Shown in pieces: positions 59,585-64,000 of a DNA stretch of 64,000 nucleotides. The notes beneath the pieces were generated by a model. It was not told the DNA's origin. It made no database searches and saw only the letters and a list, made by a program, of their open reading frames with translations. Position 1 is the stretch's first letter. Each line of letters begins with the position of its first letter. Source of the DNA: JBBBNV01 sp037137075 (GTDB lineage Bacteria > Bacillota > Bacilli > Paenibacillales > NBRC-103111); NCBI RefSeq assembly GCF_037137075.1, contig NZ_JBBBNV010000018.1:1-64000 (forward strand), read 5' to 3'. Position numbers and translations under genes: made by a program.

Positions 59585-60085
59585 GTGAAAAGAACCGCCG
59601 CATGTGTCCTTGCCGGATGTTTGGCGCTTGGCTTAACCGCCTGCAACACCGCCGACTATCGCACGAAAAGCCGTATGCACGACGGCACCCGGATTTTGAA
59701 TGAGGATATGAATGATATCAACAACAGGCTTGCGCCTGGGGCCACGCCGCTTCCGAATATGACGCCGGCCCCAAATACAACACCGGGCAATACGCTGCGT
59801 CAAAATATGTATGTTCCCTACGGCAATACGTATGACGGGCATCCAAGCGATTATAATCAGAACCCGCCGGGACCAGCTCAAATGAACACGCTACCGTCGG
59901 CATCCCCGACACCGTTTCCGGGCTTTGTGCCTACGGCCACGCCGGTCCCGAATCCGGTCCCTCATATCGGCCCGTCTTTGCCCGGTCAGCCATCCATGGG
60001 GACGAATATGAACAGCAATGGCATGATGGAGCTGCAAAAGGATAACATCGAGCAAATTGCTCCGGGAATGGACTTGGTTTATTAG
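59585..60085 (+). CDS. Pro/Asn-rich hypothetical lipoprotein
   Basis: A 166-residue protein with a signal peptide and lipobox (GLTAC, Cys about 20). The mature part is low in complexity and rich in Pro, Asn, Thr and Met (segments such as PLPNMTPAPNTTP and FPGFVPTATPVPNPVP), suggesting an extended spacer outside the membrane. The start is GTG at 59585 with AAAGGGG at 10 nt. I recognise no domain. A stem of CCGCCT, CTGC / GCAG, AGGCGG at 60119-60146 follows without a T-run. Confidence 0.6.
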   Translation: MKRTAACVLAGCLALGLTACNTADYRTKSRMHDGTRILNEDMNDINNRLAPGATPLPNMTPAPNTTPGNTLRQNMYVPYGNTYDGHPSDYNQNPPGPAQMNTLPSASPTPFPGFVPTATPVPNPVPHIGPSLPGQPSMGTNMNSNGMMELQKDNIEQIAPGMDLVY

Positions 60086-60247
60086 GAGATCACTCCGGTA
60101 AAGTCAGGCAGACGAAGCCCGCCTTGCTGCATTGGCAGTGAGGCGGTGTACATAATATTCGCGGGCGAAAATGAGCTTCGATATAAGCGTCGCCAGCGGC
60201 AATGCGGTCAATGCGGCCAAGTGGCATATTGTGCAGAATGTCGGGTC

Positions 60248-61198
60248 TTATTGGTTAGCTTCGGATGAAAGTTCAAGCTCTCTTGCTTCGGCTCCGGCGT
60301 CGCCTTGGAAGGGAAGGCCGCTTTTCCTGTAAGCTGTCGGCGATAATCCGGTTTTGAGCTTAAAAATAGCGTAAAACCGTTTTAAATCCGGGAATCCCGA
60401 AAGCGCTGAAATTTCGTATATTTTCTTGTCGGTATTTCGCAGCAGCTCGCAGCTGCGTTTGATTTGCTGTGTCCGCAAATAATCCGAATAGGTCTGATTG
60501 GTCGCTTGTTTAATGAGGCGGTGAAACTGGCGTGTGCTGATATGGATCAGCGCTGCGGCTTCCTGAAGGGAAGGAGGCGCTTCCAGATGGTCCTGAATAT
60601 ACTGAAGCGCGGCCACAAGCCGCTGCTTCTTGCGGACGGGCTGCTCCGCAGCGGCATGGTCCCCGGACATGGCGCGTCCAACCGAGACAATCAGCTGCAT
60701 CCAGTATGAAATGAGCAGAAACTCCTTGCCCTCGCGCTGAAGATTACATTCCAGGTGCATGCGGGACAGCAGCGTATCGACATCGGCCGATAACAGCTTC
60801 ATATGAAGCCAGCTTTTTTGATCGCGGAGAAGCATAAGCAGCTGCAGCTGGTTCTCGGACAGCGGGAACAAGGAACGGCTTTGTACGATGCGTTCAAACA
60901 AGGATGCCGAAAAGATGCAATTATACAAAATCAACGGGTTACGGGCTCCTTCGTGAACCGGACGGAAAATGTGGGAGGTTCCGATCGGGATAAAAAACAT
61001 ATCTCCCTTTTGAACCGTGATGGCTTCGCCCTCAATGTAATGAACCCCTCTTCCCTCACTGACGTAAGCCAACTCCAGAAAATCATGGTAGTGCTCAATA
61101 TATTCAAAGGATTCGGTCGCCCGGTTGACAAACAGCGGAAATGCATCGTCGAAATATTTGCTTCCATACAAGGGCTGAACAGTTCTGCGGATTGACAA
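60248..61198 (-). CDS. AraC family regulator with cupin N-terminal domain
   Basis: A 316-residue regulator. The N-terminal cupin-like sugar-sensing domain (about 15-150) includes HYHDFLELAYVSEGRGVHYIEGE and GDMFFIPIGTSHIF. The C-terminal double HTH (about 210-305) includes LQEAAALIHISTRQFHRLIKQ and IYEISALSGFPDLKRFYAIFK. The TTG at 61198 is spaced 8 nt from GAGG; a GTG at 61207 overlaps that site. It is divergent from the glycoside-hydrolase-like gene at 61405 and probably controls it in response to a sugar. Confidence 0.88.
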   Translation of the reverse strand: MSIRRTVQPLYGSKYFDDAFPLFVNRATESFEYIEHYHDFLELAYVSEGRGVHYIEGEAITVQKGDMFFIPIGTSHIFRPVHEGARNPLILYNCIFSASLFERIVQSRSLFPLSENQLQLLMLLRDQKSWLHMKLLSADVDTLLSRMHLECNLQREGKEFLLISYWMQLIVSVGRAMSGDHAAAEQPVRKKQRLVAALQYIQDHLEAPPSLQEAAALIHISTRQFHRLIKQATNQTYSDYLRTQQIKRSCELLRNTDKKIYEISALSGFPDLKRFYAIFKLKTGLSPTAYRKSGLPFQGDAGAEARELELSSEANQ

Positions 61199-61226
61199 CG
61201 CTTTCACCTCTTTGTGCCATCTTAAG

Positions 61227-61301
61227 TTTTGTCGAAATGACTCCTTTGTGTCATTATATGCTGACTATAATGTCGCTTTCAACTCATTACTTTGTCGATA
61301 T
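61227..61301. promoter_or_regulatory. 63-bp-spaced direct repeats, Spo0A-box-like, between divergent genes
   Basis: TTTTGTCGAAAT (61227-61238) and CTTTGTCGATAT (61290-61301) are direct repeats whose starts are 63 bp apart, close to six helical turns. A TATAAT -10 box lies between them (61266-61271). The first contains an exact Spo0A box TGTCGAA. They could be AraC half-sites or Spo0A sites. Confidence 0.35.
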
Positions 61302-61404
61302 AAGAAACTAAAATGAGGGAATAGGAAGCAATTGATATGAATGGCTTTAAAGAACTAATTATATAACAAATTTCATGATATGTAATATTTACACAGGAGG
61401 ACTT

Positions 61405-63501
61405 ATGCAGCAGACACCCATTGACAGAAAAGCGCTTGTACACAGACACCATCCGGTTTTGCGGCAGGCGGACCCGCTTTCCCCGCTTTCGGTAGGGAAC
61501 GGGCAATTCGCTTTTACAGCAGATTTGACCGGACTGCAGAGTTATCCTGAGCAGTATACGGTTCCTCTTGGAACACAGGCCCAGTGGGGCTGGCACAGCA
61601 CAGGCGGCCTTGAGCGATACCGTCTGGAGGATATCACGCCCCAGCAGTACCCGGCGAATGGCCGCAGCGTGGGTTATTATGTGAACCCTGTCGAGGGCGA
61701 GGAAGCGAAATATCACTGGCTTCGTCAAAATCCGCACCGGCTGCAGCTTGCCCGGATCGGGCTTCGGCTGCTCGGATCAGACGGGGGCGAAATTCCATTC
61801 GGGGCTCTGCAGCAGACTGAGCAGACCCTGGATTTGTGGCAGGGCATACTGACCAGCCGGTTTGTGGCGGATGGCCAGCCGGTTACGGTGCTGACTTGCT
61901 GTCACCCCGATGCCGACATGCTGGGCATACGTATCGCGTCGCCGCTGCTGGAGCAGGGCCGATTGCAGGTGACGCTCAGCTTCCCATCCTCGGATCCGGC
62001 CTCCACAGAATGGGCGAAGTGCACGGGGCCGCTGCTGGAAACCGATACCGTCTATACAGCGGAGCTGGCTTTGCTGTCAGGACAGCAGGCGGTGATTACC
62101 CGCACGCTGGATCAGGATAGCTACACTGTGTACGCGCAGTGGTCATCCGGCACGATGATCCAGACCGGACCACGGCGTTTTCAAATTACAGCAGCCGAGG
62201 ACAAGCAAGAAACCGCCGTGCTGGAATGCTTGTTCGGCTTTCATGACAGGTCTGATTCCGGCAAGATCGTATGGCCTGCACAGAATTGCAGCAGCCTGCT
62301 TGATGCAAGCAGAGCCTATTGGGAGAAATTTTGGATGTCCGGCGGAGCGATCGACCTTTCCGGCAGTACAGACCCGCGCGCGCCGGAGCTGGAGCGCAGG
62401 CTCGTCCTGTCCCAATTCCTGACGGCTGTCCACTGCTCGGGCACATTGCCGCCTCAGGAGACAGGGCTTCTATATAACAGCTGGTTTGGCAAGTTTCATC
62501 TGGAGATGCATTGGTGGCATGCGGTTCATTTCGCGCTTTGGGGCAGGACGCAGCTTTTGGAGCGAAGCCTGCCTTGGTATAAAGAGATTTTGCCTGCTGC
62601 CCGGCAGCTTGCCCGTTCTCAAGGCTATAGCGGGGCCAGATGGCCCAAGATGGTGGGCCCGGACGGTAGAGACAGCCCGTCGCCTATCGGCCCGCTGCTG
62701 ATTTGGCAGCAGCCGCATCCGCTTGTTTATGCGGAGCTGTGTTATTTGGCTGCTCCAACCGTAGCTACCCTGGAGACCTATCGGGAGATCGTGATGGAGA
62801 CCGCGGAATTTATGGCATCATTTGCGGCATGGGATGACCAGGCCGGCCGCTACGTGCTCGGCCCATCGCTCATACCGGCTCAAGAGCAGTTCGATCCGAA
62901 GACAACATGGAATCCGACCTTCGAGCTTGAATATTGGCGGCATGGATTAGAAATTGCGCAAACGTGGAGAACGCGGCTTGGCCTGGAGCGAAATCCGGAT
63001 TGGCAGCATGTGCTGGAGCATTTGTCTGCGCTTCCTGTGTATGAAGGAGTTTATACCGCCCATGAGAATAGCCCGGATACGTTCGAGGCTACGAATACGG
63101 ACCATCCGTCGATGCTGGGCGCGCTGGGTATTCTACCCGGCAAGCTGGCCGATCCCGCGATTATGCGGGCGACTTTGAAGCGGGTGATGCAGGAGTGGGA
63201 GTGGGATACGGCCTGGGGCTGGGATTTCCCGATGACGGCCATGACGGCCGCCCGGCTCGGGGAACGCCAATTTGCAGTGGATGCGCTGCTCAAGGCTGCC
63301 GTCAAAAATACGTATTTAGCCAATGGACACAACTATCAGCGCAAGGGGCTGACCGCATATCTTCCGGGGAACGGGGGGCTGCTTGCCGCTGCGGCGCTGA
63401 TGGCCTGCGGCTGGCAGGGCGGGACGGATGCTCATGCTCCCGGCTTTCCGGACGACGGCACGTGGACCGTACGCTGGGAGGGGCTTAACGCCTGGCTGTA
63501 G
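61405..63501 (+). CDS. glycoside-hydrolase-like six-hairpin (alpha/alpha)6 barrel enzyme
   Basis: A 698-residue protein without a signal peptide. The N-terminal beta-rich half (SVGNGQFAFTADLTGLQSYPEQY) and the C-terminal helical barrel (YNSWFGKFHLEMHWWHAVHFALWGR, then EATNTDHPSMLGALG and WDTAWGWDFPMTAMTAARLG) resemble the GH65/GH95-type clan. I cannot assign a family or substrate. Acidic residues in FHLEMHWW and TNTDHPS are plausible catalytic or binding positions. The ATG at 61405 follows AGGAGG at 5 nt; an in-frame ATG at 61375 is less well placed. Being intracellular and next to a sugar importer fits cleavage of an imported oligosaccharide. Confidence 0.7.
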   Translation: MQQTPIDRKALVHRHHPVLRQADPLSPLSVGNGQFAFTADLTGLQSYPEQYTVPLGTQAQWGWHSTGGLERYRLEDITPQQYPANGRSVGYYVNPVEGEEAKYHWLRQNPHRLQLARIGLRLLGSDGGEIPFGALQQTEQTLDLWQGILTSRFVADGQPVTVLTCCHPDADMLGIRIASPLLEQGRLQVTLSFPSSDPASTEWAKCTGPLLETDTVYTAELALLSGQQAVITRTLDQDSYTVYAQWSSGTMIQTGPRRFQITAAEDKQETAVLECLFGFHDRSDSGKIVWPAQNCSSLLDASRAYWEKFWMSGGAIDLSGSTDPRAPELERRLVLSQFLTAVHCSGTLPPQETGLLYNSWFGKFHLEMHWWHAVHFALWGRTQLLERSLPWYKEILPAARQLARSQGYSGARWPKMVGPDGRDSPSPIGPLLIWQQPHPLVYAELCYLAAPTVATLETYREIVMETAEFMASFAAWDDQAGRYVLGPSLIPAQEQFDPKTTWNPTFELEYWRHGLEIAQTWRTRLGLERNPDWQHVLEHLSALPVYEGVYTAHENSPDTFEATNTDHPSMLGALGILPGKLADPAIMRATLKRVMQEWEWDTAWGWDFPMTAMTAARLGERQFAVDALLKAAVKNTYLANGHNYQRKGLTAYLPGNGGLLAAAALMACGWQGGTDAHAPGFPDDGTWTVRWEGLNAWL

Positions 63502-63696
63502 TTCAACCTGCAGTGTGCCGCTGTCCTGCCGGAGCATAAGTGCAGCGATGCGGTTGTCTGGTAGATCGAGCCTGAAGTACCGTTCATTGCCGGAGCGGGG
63601 AGCTGACAGAGGTTTTTCCCCGGGCCAACCATGGTTGCTTGGCGCGGGTTGCCTTTATACATAAATATAGTGTTTCGGAAAAGGAGATGTATCAAC

Positions 63697-64000
63697 ATGA
63701 AAGCAGTAAAAGGAGTTGCTATAGCTTGCGCGTCCGTCATGTTCGCCGGCAGCTTGGCAGCCTGCGCGTCGGGTGAAGCGAATCCGCAAGGGGAGGCCGC
63801 CGGGACAAAAGCTTCCGACAATGCCCCATTGGCCATTTCGTTGGTTATTCCGCAGGTAGGCGATATTCCGGCCAAGGGCAATGCTGTTGAGCAGGCCATT
63901 GAAACGTACACGAACACCAAGCTTGATATTCAGTGGGTCCCCAATTCTGCGTATGAAGAAAAAGTCAACATCATGATTGCCTCCAATGAGCTTCCTAAGG
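63697..64000 (+). CDS. solute-binding lipoprotein of an ABC importer, LplA-like (partial)
   Basis: The gene runs off the right edge after 101 codons. It opens with a lipoprotein signal (SLAACAS, Cys about 23), a Gly/Ala-rich spacer and the start of a family 1 binding domain (LAISLVIPQVGDIP, ETYTNTKLDIQWVPNSAYEEK). The last resembles the long LplA-type binding proteins of Paenibacillus. AAAGGAGATG precedes the ATG. It probably begins a second sugar-import operon serving the adjacent hydrolase. The 195-bp gap before it holds a perfect CAACCATGGTTG palindrome (63626-63637). Confidence 0.8.
   Translation, partial: MKAVKGVAIACASVMFAGSLAACASGEANPQGEAAGTKASDNAPLAISLVIPQVGDIPAKGNAVEQAIETYTNTKLDIQWVPNSAYEEKVNIMIASNELPK

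Noticed and set aside
63626..63637. CAACCATGGTTG palindrome as an operator for the last gene
   Set aside because: It is perfect but short and isolated; no regulator or second copy supports it, so it is only noted in the gene entry.

Overview
The window looks like a chromosome segment of a Paenibacillus-type, spore-forming member of the Bacillota. Supporting signs are strong AGGAGG-type ribosome binding sites with frequent TTG and GTG starts, Gram-positive lipoproteins, an S-layer (SLH) anchored exoprotein, YesM/YesN two-component systems beside sugar ABC transporters, intrinsic terminators after most units, and recognisable Bacillus-type Fur, BirA, YodB and LexA motifs. GC looks moderately high (an impression, not a measurement). 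No rRNA, tRNA, prophage or CRISPR array was seen. The only hint of an insertion sequence is a possible transposase tail at the extreme left edge.

Layout. 1-6.7 kb: small metabolic genes (two acetyltransferases, a GMC oxidoreductase with a small partner, an AraC regulator divergent from an SRPBCC protein, a lipoprotein). 6.7-10.2 kb: an ArsR/SmtB repressor divergent from a Zn/Cd/Pb P-type ATPase. 10.3-14.8 kb: azoreductase, glutaminyl-tRNA synthetase and an XPB-type helicase. 15.3-18.2 kb: a large cadherin-like surface protein. 18.3-24.7 kb: a His/Cys-rich mini-protein, a NarL-type two-component system, a phospholipase-D-fold protein, a ba3-type cytochrome oxidase (IIa, II, I) and a YodB-like redox regulator. 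25-32.4 kb: GTP cyclohydrolase II, then a histidine kinase and its likely response regulator separated by a Fur-boxed sucrase/ferredoxin-like gene, followed by DUF4198-type and CopD proteins. 32.6-41.5 kb: an acyltransferase, then a MalT/SARP-type giant regulator next to a 1362-residue Ig-repeat SLH protein. 42.1-47.8 kb: the biotin operon bioD-bioB-bioF-bioH-bioC behind a BirA operator. 48-59.2 kb: a sugar ABC importer without its ATPase, YesM/YesN, D-galactonate dehydratase, KduD-like dehydrogenase, KDG kinase and KDPG aldolase. These genes form a route from a sugar acid to pyruvate and a triose phosphate. 59.5-64 kb: a lipoprotein, an AraC regulator divergent from a glycoside-hydrolase-like enzyme, and the start of another solute-binding lipoprotein.

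The most unusual features are these. (1) An interspersed element of about 62 bp has four near-identical copies and about four decayed ones, all just downstream of gene ends. (2) Three direct repeats with an exact 11-bp period lie just upstream of a -10 box, between the SARP-type regulator and the S-layer gene. (3) Hydrophilic low-complexity insertions or extensions occur in four of the five biotin genes. (4) A 50-bp exact copy of an internal piece of the cytochrome oxidase subunit I gene lies in a distant intergenic region. (5) A branched, terminator-capped RNA candidate follows ribA.
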